A stretch of DNA of 64,000 nucleotides, taken from Pollutimonas sp963712655. GTDB lineage: Bacteria; Pseudomonadota; Gammaproteobacteria; Burkholderiales; Burkholderiaceae_B. A program made the translations under genes and the position numbers. Each line of letters starts with the position of its first letter. Positions within the stretch are counted from its first letter, which is position 1. The notes beneath the pieces were generated by a model. It saw nothing but the letters and a program-made list of their open reading frames with translations. It was not told the origin of the DNA and did not search any database. Location: assembly GCA_963712655.1 (NCBI GenBank), contig CAVQIT010000006.1, positions 248,001 through 312,000 on the forward strand, in the 5' to 3' direction. Of the stretch, positions 1 to 8,722 are shown piece by piece.

Positions 1-95
1 GCGAGCTTATATGTTTCATATCAACAAGCATCCACTTGCCGCAAGCCTGCTTCAGCGCAGGCGATTATCGTAGGCGCAGGCGGGACAACCGCCAT
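1..95. other. Window edge, no gene recognised
   Basis: This short stretch lies downstream of rnhB. I see no start, stop or motif that supports a gene. It could hold the 3' end of a neighbouring gene or the terminator of the cluster, but no clear stem followed by a T-run is visible. Confidence 0.4.
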
Positions 96-704
96 TCACA
101 GAGCCAGCAGGCGCCTGACCGGCGCAAAGCTGCGCCGATGCGCGGGACATGGACCATGGCTTTCCAGGCGCGCCAGATGCAAGACCGTGCCATAGCCCTT
201 GTGCTGATCGAAAGCATAATGCGGATACTCCATGTGCAGTTCCAGGCAATAGGCATCGCGCGCCGTTTTCGCCAGGATGGACGCCGCCGAGATCGATGCC
301 ACGGTCGCATCGCCTTTCACGATAGCTTCAGCCAGGCAATTCAGGCCGCGCGGCAGGCGATTGCCGTCTATCAGGGCTTTATCGGGCCGCAGCGACAAGC
401 CTTCACAGGCGCGCCGCATGGCCATCATGGTGGCCTGCAGGATATTCAGGCTATCGATTTCTTCCACGCTGGCGCTTGCTATGCACCATGCCAGGGCATG
501 GCTGCGTATCTCGATGGCAAGCTCTTCGCGGCGCGGGGCGCTTAGTTTCTTGGAGTCGTCCAGGCCCGGGATGGCCCTGGCCGGATTCAGGATTACCGCC
601 GCCGCGTACACCGGGCCGGCCAGGGGGCCGCGCCCGGCTTCGTCGATGCCGGCCACTTGCAGGGCGATGGGCGCAACGGCGCTGAACAGATCAGGCTCTT
701 GCAT
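96..704 (-). CDS. rnhB: Ribonuclease HII
   Basis: Cytoplasmic endonuclease that cuts the RNA strand of RNA-DNA hybrids and removes misincorporated ribonucleotides; last gene of the envelope cluster. The 202-residue product has the RNase HII signature GIDEAGRGPLAGPV with the first acidic residues near the N-terminus, then DSKKLS, LIDGN and the SISAASILAKTARD block. I chose the ATG at 704 because it begins just before the conserved core; a longer open frame upstream lacks family similarity. The start overlaps the 3' end of lpxB by 14 bases, so translation is probably coupled. Confidence 0.96.
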   Translation of the reverse strand: MQEPDLFSAVAPIALQVAGIDEAGRGPLAGPVYAAAVILNPARAIPGLDDSKKLSAPRREELAIEIRSHALAWCIASASVEEIDSLNILQATMMAMRRACEGLSLRPDKALIDGNRLPRGLNCLAEAIVKGDATVASISAASILAKTARDAYCLELHMEYPHYAFDQHKGYGTVLHLARLESHGPCPAHRRSFAPVRRLLAL

Positions 705-1953
705 GCCGGGCCTGCTCGATAATCGCCTGCGCCGCCAGGCCGGGCGTATCGCGCCACAATGATTCGTGTATGGACACAAAACGCTGCGCCACCTGTTGCG
801 CATAAGGCTTATCGGTAAGCGCCTTCCAGGCGGCTTCGGCCAGAGCTTGGGGCGTGGCGTCGTCCTGCAGCAATTCCGGCACGACAAAGTCGCGCGCCAA
901 TACGTTGGGCAAGCCCACCCAGGGAAGCGATGGCCTAGTCTGGCCCGACTTCCATTCCATCAAGCGTTTCATCATGGGCGAGAGGACATAAGAGATCACC
1001 ATGGGCCTTTTAAACAAGGCGGCCTCCAGCGTAGCGGTGCCGCTGGCCACCAGGACCGCGTCGGCGGCCTGCATGGCGTTCCAGGCTGCCGGCCGCGCCG
1101 CAAAATAGGCGTCTGAATCGATTTCCGGCTGGGCTTGCGCGGCATGCTGAACCGCCGGGCGGGCCTGCCCAGCGGTTTGAGCGACAGGCGTTTGTTCGAT
1201 AATACGGCAATTGGCGATGGGATACTGTTGCAGCAGGGCCTGGAATTCGCGGCGGCGCTCCGGATTGACCATGGGCACCAAGACCTGCAGTTGCGGATCT
1301 TGCCTGGACAATATCTGGACGGCCTGCAGGAAACGCGGAGCGAGCAGCTTGATTTCAGAGGACCGGCTGCCGGGCATCAGCGCCAGGACCCGCGCATCGG
1401 CCCGCAGGCCCAGATAGCGGCGCGCCGCCGCCCGGTCCGGCTGCATGGGGATAAGTTCCGCCAATGGATGGCCGACATAGGTAACCGGTACGCCCTCCTT
1501 CTGGTAGATTTCTTCCTCGAAGGGGAACAACACCAGCATGTGCGATACGGCCTGACGAATTTTATGTATGCGCTCGTAGCGCCAGGCCCAGATGGAAGGC
1601 CCCACGAAATGCACGGTGGGAATGCCAGCCTGTTTCAACTGCAACTCCAGGCGCAAATTGAAATCCGGCGCGTCGATGCCCACGAAGACATCCGGCGGCC
1701 GCGCCAGCCAGCGCCTCTTTACATTGGAATAGGTGGACAGCAGGCTGGGCAGGCGCTTCAAGGCATCCACATAGCCGAAAACCGACAAAGCGTCCATTGG
1801 GTGCCAGGCATCGAAACCCTGCCTGCGCATGGCGGGCCCGCCTATGCCTTCGCAATGATTGCCCGAGTCATGACTGGCCATGCCCTGTATGACCCGCGCG
1901 GCAAGCAGATCGCCCGAAGGCTCGCCGGCCACCATGCCAACGCGCAAGGTCAT
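691..1953 (-). CDS. lpxB: Lipid-A-disaccharide synthase
   Basis: Glycosyltransferase (GT19) that joins UDP-2,3-diacylglucosamine and lipid X to make the lipid A disaccharide at the inner face of the inner membrane. The 420-residue protein starts MTLRVGMVAGEPSGD, the family N-terminus, and has GIDAPDFNL, the VGPSIWAW block and a LMPGSRSSEIK motif. An Ala/Gln-rich insertion of roughly 30 residues near residues 250-280 (AQTAGQARPAVQHAAQAQPE) looks non-conserved and may be a surface loop. The start overlaps the stop of lpxA as ATGA, so the genes are translationally coupled. Confidence 0.96.
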   Translation of the reverse strand: MTLRVGMVAGEPSGDLLAARVIQGMASHDSGNHCEGIGGPAMRRQGFDAWHPMDALSVFGYVDALKRLPSLLSTYSNVKRRWLARPPDVFVGIDAPDFNLRLELQLKQAGIPTVHFVGPSIWAWRYERIHKIRQAVSHMLVLFPFEEEIYQKEGVPVTYVGHPLAELIPMQPDRAAARRYLGLRADARVLALMPGSRSSEIKLLAPRFLQAVQILSRQDPQLQVLVPMVNPERRREFQALLQQYPIANCRIIEQTPVAQTAGQARPAVQHAAQAQPEIDSDAYFAARPAAWNAMQAADAVLVASGTATLEAALFKRPMVISYVLSPMMKRLMEWKSGQTRPSLPWVGLPNVLARDFVVPELLQDDATPQALAEAAWKALTDKPYAQQVAQRFVSIHESLWRDTPGLAAQAIIEQARHARA

Positions 1954-2744
1954 GGGCGGGCAATGCCGCGGGCTGATACGGCAAGGAAATCGATCAGCAG
2001 TTGCAAGGCGTCGTGAGCCAAGGGCCTTTCCCGCTGCAGGACGCGCATTTGCTCGCAAGCCTCTTCAAGCTTGAGATTGCGGCGATACATCAGCTTGTAG
2101 GCTTCTTTCAGGGCGGCAATGGCTTCGGGAGAATATCCGCGCCGGCTCAGGCCTTCGGAATTGATCCCGACGGGGCGGAACGGGTCGCCCGCGCCGATCA
2201 GGTACGGAGGCGTATCCTGGCGCACGCTGCTGGTGCCGCCTATCATGGCATGTGCGCCTATCCGGGCGAATTGATGGACAGCCGAAAGTCCGCCCAGGAT
2301 GGCCCAGTCGCCGATATGGATATGCCCGCCCAATTGAACGCTATTCGCAATAATGGTGTGGCTGGCAATCTGGCAATCGTGCGCAATATGCACATAAGCC
2401 ATGATCCAGTTGTCGTCGCCCAGGCGGGTAACGCCGACATCCTGGGCCGTGCCGGTGTTGATGGTGACATACTCGCGTATTGTGTTGCCGTCGCCGATTT
2501 CCAGCCTGGTGGGTTCGCCGTTGTATTTTTTATCTTGCGGCATCCCGCCTATCGAGCAGAACCGGTAGAAATTGTTCTTGGCGCCTATGGTGGTGTGCCC
2601 GTCTATAACGCAATGCGGCCCGACAACCGTGCCGGCGCCTATCGTAACGTGCGCGCCGACTATGCTGTAGGGCCCGATGCTGACGTCGTCGGCAAGCTGG
2701 GCACCGTCGGCCACTATCGCTGAGGGGTGTATCAAACTAGCCAT
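1950..2744 (-). CDS. lpxA: Acyl-ACP--UDP-N-acetylglucosamine O-acyltransferase
   Basis: First step of lipid A synthesis: transfers a 3-hydroxyacyl chain from ACP to UDP-GlcNAc. The 264-residue product is a left-handed beta helix built from hexapeptide repeats such as IGPYSI, VGPHCV and IGDWAI. The stretch NSVQLGGHIHIGDWAILGG includes the conserved helix around the active site, and AIVADGAQLADDVSIGPYS is typical of the N-terminus. I start at the ATG at 2744 (MASLIHPSA); ten upstream in-frame residues do not fit the family. It lies 2 bases after fabZ. Confidence 0.96.
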   Translation of the reverse strand: MASLIHPSAIVADGAQLADDVSIGPYSIVGAHVTIGAGTVVGPHCVIDGHTTIGAKNNFYRFCSIGGMPQDKKYNGEPTRLEIGDGNTIREYVTINTGTAQDVGVTRLGDDNWIMAYVHIAHDCQIASHTIIANSVQLGGHIHIGDWAILGGLSAVHQFARIGAHAMIGGTSSVRQDTPPYLIGAGDPFRPVGINSEGLSRRGYSPEAIAALKEAYKLMYRRNLKLEEACEQMRVLQRERPLAHDALQLLIDFLAVSARGIARP

Positions 2745-2746
2745 CG

Positions 2747-3196
2747 CTACTCTTCCAGAACGCGAATCGCACACATGAGCTGGGCTTCGGCGACAAGCTG
2801 GCCATCAACTGTCGCCCTGGTGTTGTATCGGCAAATAGAACGGCTGATCTTGTCGGCGCTGGCTTCCAGTCGCAATTGGTCGCCTGGCACAACGGGGCGG
2901 CGAAAGCGCGCGCCGTCGACACCGACCAGATAATAAGCCACTTTTTTATCGGTGGGCTTGACATCGTTGTTCTCGAAAGAAAACAAGGCGGCGGCCTGCG
3001 CCAGCGCTTCGATGATAAGCACGCCCGGCATGACAGGGTGCTCGGGGAAGTGCCCCATGAAAAAGGGTTCGTTCATCGACACATTTTTTATGGCCACGAT
3101 GCTCTTGCCCGGAACCATTTCAATGACACGGTCAACCAGCAGCATCGGAAAGCGATGCGGCAGGCGTTCCATGATTTGTTTAATGTCGAGTTCCAT
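2747..3196 (-). CDS. fabZ: 3-hydroxyacyl-[acyl-carrier-protein] dehydratase FabZ
   Basis: Dehydrates 3-hydroxyacyl-ACP in fatty acid elongation and shares its substrate pool with LpxA and LpxD, hence its place between those genes. The 149-residue single hotdog-fold protein has LPHRFPMLLVDRV at the N-terminus and the catalytic motif HFPEHPVMPGVLIIEALAQ, containing the active-site His and Glu. Normal family length. It is followed 2 bases later by lpxA and preceded by lpxD with a 47-base gap. Confidence 0.97.
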   Translation of the reverse strand: MELDIKQIMERLPHRFPMLLVDRVIEMVPGKSIVAIKNVSMNEPFFMGHFPEHPVMPGVLIIEALAQAAALFSFENNDVKPTDKKVAYYLVGVDGARFRRPVVPGDQLRLEASADKISRSICRYNTRATVDGQLVAEAQLMCAIRVLEE

Positions 3197-3243
3197 CTTT
3201 CTTGATATCCTGCGTGCTTGAATCGTAGAGTACGATTACTGGA

Positions 3244-4338
3244 TTACGGTTCGTTTTTTTCAACTGCCCGGATGCGCCGCCGCAATTGCGCCAACTGCGA
3301 CACGACGGCGGCATTGCGTTGCCATTGGATGTGTTCGGCAAACGGATATACGCCGGTATAGCGGCCCGGCTTGCCGACACTGGACGCAATCAGCGTCCCG
3401 CCCGACACATGAACGTCGTCGGCCAGAACAAGATGGCCCGATATCATTGCCGCCCCGGCTATCGTGCAGCGCCGCCCGATTATTGTGGAGCCCGCCACGC
3501 CGACGCAAGCCGCCATGGCGGTGTGGTCGCCGATTTGTACGTTGTGCCCGATCATTATCTGGTTGTCCAGCTTTACGCCGTTGCCGATAACGGTGTTTTC
3601 AAGCGCGCCGCGATCGATAGTGGTATTGGCGCCGATTTCGACATCGTCACCCATCAGGACACCGCCGATTTGCGCTATTTTGGCCCACGCGCCGGCTTGG
3701 TTGTGCGGATCGGGCGCAAAACCGAAACCGTCGGCGCCGAAAACCGAGCCGGAATGCAGAATGGCCCTATCCCCTATGACTACATTATGGTAAAGCGTGA
3801 CGCGTGCATGCAACAGGCAGTCACGGCCCAGCGCGGAATGCGCGCCCACAATGCAATGCGGCCCCAGGCGCGTGCCCTGGCCAATGCGGGCGCCCTCTTC
3901 GACTACGCAATATGGACCAATACTGGCGCCATCGGCAATGACCGCTGTCGGTGCAATGATGGCCGTAGGGTGTATGCCGGTTTCAAGCCGGCTTACCCTG
4001 TGCTGGTCGAACCATTGCGCCAGCAAGGCGTACATCAGGTAGGGTTCGCTGCACAGCACGACTTGGTAGGCATGGCTGCCGGGCTCGAGGGTTTGATGGA
4101 CAGCGCTGGTCATGATGACCGCGGCCGCCCTGCAACCCTGCAACTGATCGTGCAGCTTGGGATTCGATAAAAAGCTGATTTCCGCAGGGCCCGCCGAAAC
4201 CAGCGAACCCAGCCCCTGAATGCGGGGCGCGGGCTGGTTGCTGGTATCGACCGGTTTGCAGTCCAGGCCGAGCGTGTTTGCCTCGGCCAGAAGTTCTTGC
4301 AGTGTTGGCGCCTGTTCAGGTGCTAGCAATACCGGCAT
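3244..4338 (-). CDS. lpxD: UDP-3-O-(3-hydroxyacyl)glucosamine N-acyltransferase
   Basis: Third enzyme of lipid A synthesis: adds the N-linked 3-hydroxyacyl chain to UDP-3-O-acyl-GlcN. The 364-residue product has an N-terminal uridine-binding domain (about residues 1-110) with ISFLSNPKL, then a hexapeptide-repeat beta helix, with the conserved stretch GADGFGFAPDPH, QIMIGHNVQIGDHTAMA (catalytic His region) and a C-terminal helix. Length is normal. It sits 6 bases after the stop of the skp/ompH gene. Confidence 0.97.
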   Translation of the reverse strand: MPVLLAPEQAPTLQELLAEANTLGLDCKPVDTSNQPAPRIQGLGSLVSAGPAEISFLSNPKLHDQLQGCRAAAVIMTSAVHQTLEPGSHAYQVVLCSEPYLMYALLAQWFDQHRVSRLETGIHPTAIIAPTAVIADGASIGPYCVVEEGARIGQGTRLGPHCIVGAHSALGRDCLLHARVTLYHNVVIGDRAILHSGSVFGADGFGFAPDPHNQAGAWAKIAQIGGVLMGDDVEIGANTTIDRGALENTVIGNGVKLDNQIMIGHNVQIGDHTAMAACVGVAGSTIIGRRCTIAGAAMISGHLVLADDVHVSGGTLIASSVGKPGRYTGVYPFAEHIQWQRNAAVVSQLAQLRRRIRAVEKNEP

Positions 4339-4344
4339 TTGCTG

Positions 4345-4899
4345 TTAGCCACCCAGGGCTTTCATGACCTGATCGGTGATGTCGATTTTAGGGCTTACCG
4401 TAACGGCATCCTGGACGATGAGATCGTAGTTTTGCTGTTCGGCGATTTTCTTGATGGCCGCGTCGGCCTTTTCGACGATGCTCGAGAACTCTTCGTTGCG
4501 GCGGCGGTTGAAATCTTCCTGGAACTCGCGGCGCTTGCGTTGCAAGTCGGAATCGAGATCAGCCAGTTGGCGCTGGCGCTTGACGCGCTCGGATTCGGAT
4601 AACACCGGCGCGTCTTTGTCCAGTTTTTGAGCCTGGGTGCGCAAGCTGTTGGCCAGCCTTTGCAGTTCGTCGTCGCGGCGCTTGAATTCGGCCTCGATCT
4701 TGGATTGCGCGGCTTTGGCCGGCTTGGAGTCGCGCAGGATGCGTTCTGTGCTCACAAAGCCAATTTTGGTCGTCTGGGCATAAACGGGCGCTGCCGCCAG
4801 TGTGCTGGCGCCCAATGCCGCCGCCAGAACCAGGACGCGATTACCGCGACTGATGCTACGGGTCAAAGCGGAAACTTTTAAAACTAATTGAGACTTCAT
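4345..4899 (-). CDS. skp: Periplasmic chaperone Skp/OmpH family
   Basis: Periplasmic holdase that keeps outer membrane proteins unfolded for the BamA machinery encoded just upstream. The 184-residue product has a signal peptide ending in the AAPVYAQ region, then IGFVSTERILRDS and a long charged coiled-coil (EAEFKRRDDELQRL onward to NRRRNEEF), followed by a C-terminal beta piece. I start at MKSQLV (4899), which leaves a normal signal peptide; an ATG six codons upstream is less likely. Confidence 0.94.
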   Translation of the reverse strand: MKSQLVLKVSALTRSISRGNRVLVLAAALGASTLAAAPVYAQTTKIGFVSTERILRDSKPAKAAQSKIEAEFKRRDDELQRLANSLRTQAQKLDKDAPVLSESERVKRQRQLADLDSDLQRKRREFQEDFNRRRNEEFSSIVEKADAAIKKIAEQQNYDLIVQDAVTVSPKIDITDQVMKALGG

Positions 4900-4961
4900 G
4901 AAAAATCTACCTTGCAAAGTAGCAGAGATAAAAAAGCTATTGTGCCATTAAACGGCATGGA

Positions 4962-7313
4962 TCAGAAACCTGTACCGATCTGGAACTGGAAAGCCTGCTT
5001 GTCGTCACCCTGCTTGGCATTGAGCGCGCGGCCATACGACAGTTGAAGCGGACCCAGCGGCGACTGCCACGACAGGCCGATCCCCGCGGAATACTTCCAG
5101 CCGCAAGGATCTTCGGCTTCGTCGACTCCGATTCTGCCTCGCGCGCACGCCGAACCATCGGTGTTGGCGACCTGCCCCACGTCGGTAAACAGGAACCAGC
5201 GCAATGTGCGGTCGCGCGACGCTCCGGGGAACGGCAAGTACAACTGTACATTACCTATCAGGCGGCGGGAGCCGCCAAGGTAATCATTCGTAAGCGAATC
5301 CCGGCCGCCAAGCGAGGCGCCTTCGTAGCCGCGCACCGACCCGATACCGCCGCCATATACATTCTTGATGACGGGGAAGGCCTTGCCGCCGTAAGTTCTG
5401 CCATAGTCGGCCATGCCATTGAAAGCCAGGGTGTAGGAGCGGCCCAGCGGCAGGTAATACTGCTGCTGCGCGCTAAGCATATAGTAGCGCAGGTCCATGG
5501 TGGACAAGTCGCCCGACAGGCGCGTGTAGCTGCCCTTGGTTGGCGCGATGGCGCTATCGCGGGTGTCTTTGGACCAGCCCAGGTTGAAGATGAAGGAATT
5601 GGTCGATTCGCCATATTCCTCGACAAACTCTTGGTAGGCCAACGGCGTGGTTACGGGATTGAGCTTGCTCAGCTTGTTGTGCTCGAAGCTTACTCCTGTA
5701 AAAACGCGATCGAATTCCGAAATAGGCACGCCGAAATTCAGGCCGCCGCCATATGCCGTTACTTCATAATCGCCTATTGAATCATTACGGGTTTCGTAAG
5801 GCGTGGTGCGCCGGTAGTACAGCGATGTGGTTTTGCTGATGCCGTCTTTGGTCCAGTAAGGATTCGTGTGCGACAGGATCGCGGCGCGATTGGTCTTGCT
5901 GGTGTTCAGTTGCAGAGACAAGCTGTTGCCGCTGCCGAAAATATTGTCCTGGCTGATACCGCCCGACAAGATTACTTTGTCGGTCGACCCATAGCCGACG
6001 CCCAGGTTGATCAGGCCGGTGGGTTTTTCCTTGACGTCCATGTTGACATCGACCTGGTCCGGCGAACCGGCCACAGGAGCGGTGCTTACATTGACTTCGT
6101 TGAAGTAGCCCAGGCGATCGACGCGGTCGCGCGACGACTTGATGCTGGCCGCATCGTACCAGGCGGCTTCTTGCTGGCGCATTTCGCGGCGTATGACTTC
6201 ATCGCGCGTACGGGTGTTGCCGCCGATTTGTATGCGGCGTACGTAAACGCGGCGGCCCGGATCGACGTAGAACGTCAGGTCGGCCTGGTGGTTTTCGCGA
6301 TCCAGCACAGGGTTGGGGTTGACGTTGGCAAACGCATACCCAAGAGTGCCGAGATAATCGGTAATGGCTTTTACGGTTGCGCTGGTTTTCGCCGCGGAAA
6401 AGGTTTCGCCTTCCTTGACCTGGACCAGGGGCTGGATTTTGTCGTCCAGGCCCAGCAGGTCGCCCGCCAGCTTGACGCTGCGCAGCTTGTAGGGCTCGCC
6501 CTCGTGCAAGGTGAGCGTCACGAAGATGTCGTGGCGATCGGGCGAAATGCTGACTTGGGGAGGTTCCGCCGAGTATTCCAGGTAGCCGCGGTCCAGGTAG
6601 AAAGAGCGGAGGCGTTCAATGTCGCCCTCGAGCTTTTCGCGCGAGTATTTGTCGGTGCCCGTATACCATGTCATCAGGCCGGAATCGGTCAGATCCATTT
6701 CACTGAGCAAGTCGCCTTCGGAGAAGGTTTTGTTGCCCACGATGTGTATTTGCTTGATCTTGGCCAGGTCGCCTTCGAAAATATCGAAGCTGACGCCTAC
6801 GCGGTTGCGCGGCAAGGGAGTAATGATGGGATTGATTTCGATCCCGTATTTGCCTTTAGACAAATACTGCTGCTTGAGTTCGAATTCGGCGCGCTCGAGC
6901 ATGGAGCGATCGAACACACGCCCTTCGCCAAAGCCGACCTGCCCCAATGATTTGGTAATCGCCTTGGCATCGAATTCGCGCATGCCATTGAACGTAATGG
7001 AGGCGATCGTGGGCCTTTCCTGCACCGATACGACCAGGACATCATTGGCCGTGTCGATCTTGACGTCGCTGAAAAAACCTGTTGCGTACAAACGCTGGAT
7101 TGCTTCGCTGGCTTGGGCATCGGTGAATTTCTCGCCCACTTTGACCGGCAGATAGCTGAATACCGTACCCGCGTCGACGCGCTGCACGCCGTTAACCTGG
7201 ATATCGCGCACGACAAACGGCGAAAAGGCGTTTGCTAGGCTGGGAAGAAGCATAGCCGCCAGTAAAACAGGCATGGCGCGCTTGGCAAAAGGGAATTTCC
7301 GGCTAAACGACAT
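4962..7313 (-). CDS. bamA: Outer membrane protein assembly factor BamA
   Basis: Central Omp85 insertase of the outer membrane. The 783-residue product starts MSFSRKFPF with a signal peptide ending near ANAF. Five POTRA domains cover roughly residues 25-430, beginning VVRDIQVNGVQRVDAG. The C-terminal half is a 16-strand barrel with the loop-6 motif SVRGYEG and a terminal Phe (FQIGTGF), the usual signal for barrel insertion. The start at 7313 is chosen because the preceding 18 in-frame residues are not signal-like. It lies between rseP and skp, the usual order. Confidence 0.97.
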   Translation of the reverse strand: MSFSRKFPFAKRAMPVLLAAMLLPSLANAFSPFVVRDIQVNGVQRVDAGTVFSYLPVKVGEKFTDAQASEAIQRLYATGFFSDVKIDTANDVLVVSVQERPTIASITFNGMREFDAKAITKSLGQVGFGEGRVFDRSMLERAEFELKQQYLSKGKYGIEINPIITPLPRNRVGVSFDIFEGDLAKIKQIHIVGNKTFSEGDLLSEMDLTDSGLMTWYTGTDKYSREKLEGDIERLRSFYLDRGYLEYSAEPPQVSISPDRHDIFVTLTLHEGEPYKLRSVKLAGDLLGLDDKIQPLVQVKEGETFSAAKTSATVKAITDYLGTLGYAFANVNPNPVLDRENHQADLTFYVDPGRRVYVRRIQIGGNTRTRDEVIRREMRQQEAAWYDAASIKSSRDRVDRLGYFNEVNVSTAPVAGSPDQVDVNMDVKEKPTGLINLGVGYGSTDKVILSGGISQDNIFGSGNSLSLQLNTSKTNRAAILSHTNPYWTKDGISKTTSLYYRRTTPYETRNDSIGDYEVTAYGGGLNFGVPISEFDRVFTGVSFEHNKLSKLNPVTTPLAYQEFVEEYGESTNSFIFNLGWSKDTRDSAIAPTKGSYTRLSGDLSTMDLRYYMLSAQQQYYLPLGRSYTLAFNGMADYGRTYGGKAFPVIKNVYGGGIGSVRGYEGASLGGRDSLTNDYLGGSRRLIGNVQLYLPFPGASRDRTLRWFLFTDVGQVANTDGSACARGRIGVDEAEDPCGWKYSAGIGLSWQSPLGPLQLSYGRALNAKQGDDKQAFQFQIGTGF

Positions 7314-7366
7314 CCTGGAGGATCCTTGGGCGAATAATTGGTGGAAGATTGTAAGGCACAAAGCCA

Positions 7367-8701
7367 TTAACTGAAAAGGCGGGAAAAATCATTGAAAAAT
7401 GCCAAGCCCATCAGGCCCGCCAACAGACCCAGCCCAATGCGCTGGCTGGTTTCCAGCCATTTTTCGGATATTGGCTTGCCGCGTATGGCCTCGAGAATGT
7501 AGTACATCAGGTGACCGCCATCGAGCATGGGAATGGGCAACAAATTTAACACGCCGATACTAACACTGATTAGTGCCAAAAACCCTATATAAGAGGCCAG
7601 GCCCATGCGCGCGGTCTGGCCCGCGTAATCGGCAATAGTAACCGGGCCGCTGACATTGCGCAGCGAAACGTCTCCCACTACCATGCGGCCCATCATTTTC
7701 AGCGAGAACCAGACTGTTTCAGCGGTGCGCGATATGCCCCGGCCGATGCTATCGAAAAAGCCATAACGCACCATTACCATGGGCATATCGGCGCCCAGCA
7801 GCACGTCGATGCGGCCAACGGTGGAGCCATCGGCGTCCGGTTCGGAGCGCGGAGTTGCGGTAAGCGCCAGCGCGACGCCGTCGCGCAATACCGTAAGCCG
7901 CAGCTCCTGGCCGGCATTGCGCTTGATTTCGGCGACCACTTCGCTGGCCGAAGGTTGCAATATTGTGCCGATGGAAAGCACGATATCGCCCTCGCGCAGA
8001 CCGGCGGCATCGCCTGCCCCGCCGGCATTTATCTTGCCTATGCGCGGCCTGGGCGTCGCCAGTCTCAAACCCGCCTGAGCCATGGGATCGGCGGCATCCG
8101 GTTCAATCGTGCCGGGCGCAAGCCGAAGATGGCGCTCGCGCGATACGCCCGCTTCGGTATCGACCCGCACCTGGACCTCGCCGCCGGTGGTCAATGCATC
8201 GAGCATTTGCCATCGCACTTCGCCCCAGGACTGCACAGCCTGCTGGTTGATGGCGGTTATGCGATCGCCCGCCTGGAAACCTGCCTGGGCCGCCAGGGAT
8301 TTGGACGGCGGCTCGGCCAGGATGGCGGCCGGCTCGTTTGTGCCCGCCAGCCCCAGGGCGGTGTATAAGAACACGGCCAGGATCAGGTTGGCGATGGGGC
8401 CGGCTGCCACGATAGCGCTGCGCTGCGCCAATGTCTTGTTATTGAATGCCTGGCCGGCTTCCTGCTGCGTGGCGCTTTCAGGCGCGTCGTCCAGCATTTT
8501 CACATAGCCGCCCAATGGAATGGCCGACAAGGCCCATTCGGTGCCGTGCCGATCCACCCGCCGGGCCAGCACTTTGCCGAAACCCACCGAAAAACGCAGT
8601 ACGCGCACCCCGCAAAGGCGCGCAACCCAGTAGTGGCCAAGCTCGTGAAAAGTAATCAGTACCCCGAGGGCAAGAGCAAAGGCAAGCAAGGTGAAAAACA
8701 T
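7367..8701 (-). CDS. rseP: Intramembrane zinc metalloprotease RseP
   Basis: Site-2 protease of the inner membrane; in characterised relatives it cleaves anti-sigma factor RseA and remnant signal peptides. The 444-residue product has HELGH in the first membrane segment (zinc ligands), two periplasmic PDZ domains (about residues 110-310; AGDRITAINQQAVQSW and EGDIVLSIG are PDZ cores) and LLPIPMLDGGHL, which supplies the third zinc ligand. Length is normal for the betaproteobacterial family. Confidence 0.97.
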   Translation of the reverse strand: MFFTLLAFALALGVLITFHELGHYWVARLCGVRVLRFSVGFGKVLARRVDRHGTEWALSAIPLGGYVKMLDDAPESATQQEAGQAFNNKTLAQRSAIVAAGPIANLILAVFLYTALGLAGTNEPAAILAEPPSKSLAAQAGFQAGDRITAINQQAVQSWGEVRWQMLDALTTGGEVQVRVDTEAGVSRERHLRLAPGTIEPDAADPMAQAGLRLATPRPRIGKINAGGAGDAAGLREGDIVLSIGTILQPSASEVVAEIKRNAGQELRLTVLRDGVALALTATPRSEPDADGSTVGRIDVLLGADMPMVMVRYGFFDSIGRGISRTAETVWFSLKMMGRMVVGDVSLRNVSGPVTIADYAGQTARMGLASYIGFLALISVSIGVLNLLPIPMLDGGHLMYYILEAIRGKPISEKWLETSQRIGLGLLAGLMGLAFFNDFSRLFS

Positions 8702-8722
8702 GAAATTCCTGAAAAAACGATG

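Noticed and set aside
1135..2016. Long open frame on the plus strand opposite lpxB (also 3286-4170 opposite lpxD and 5868-6950 opposite bamA)
   Set aside because: They mirror the codon pattern of well-identified genes on the other strand in GC-rich DNA and show no domain, signal or ribosome site of their own.
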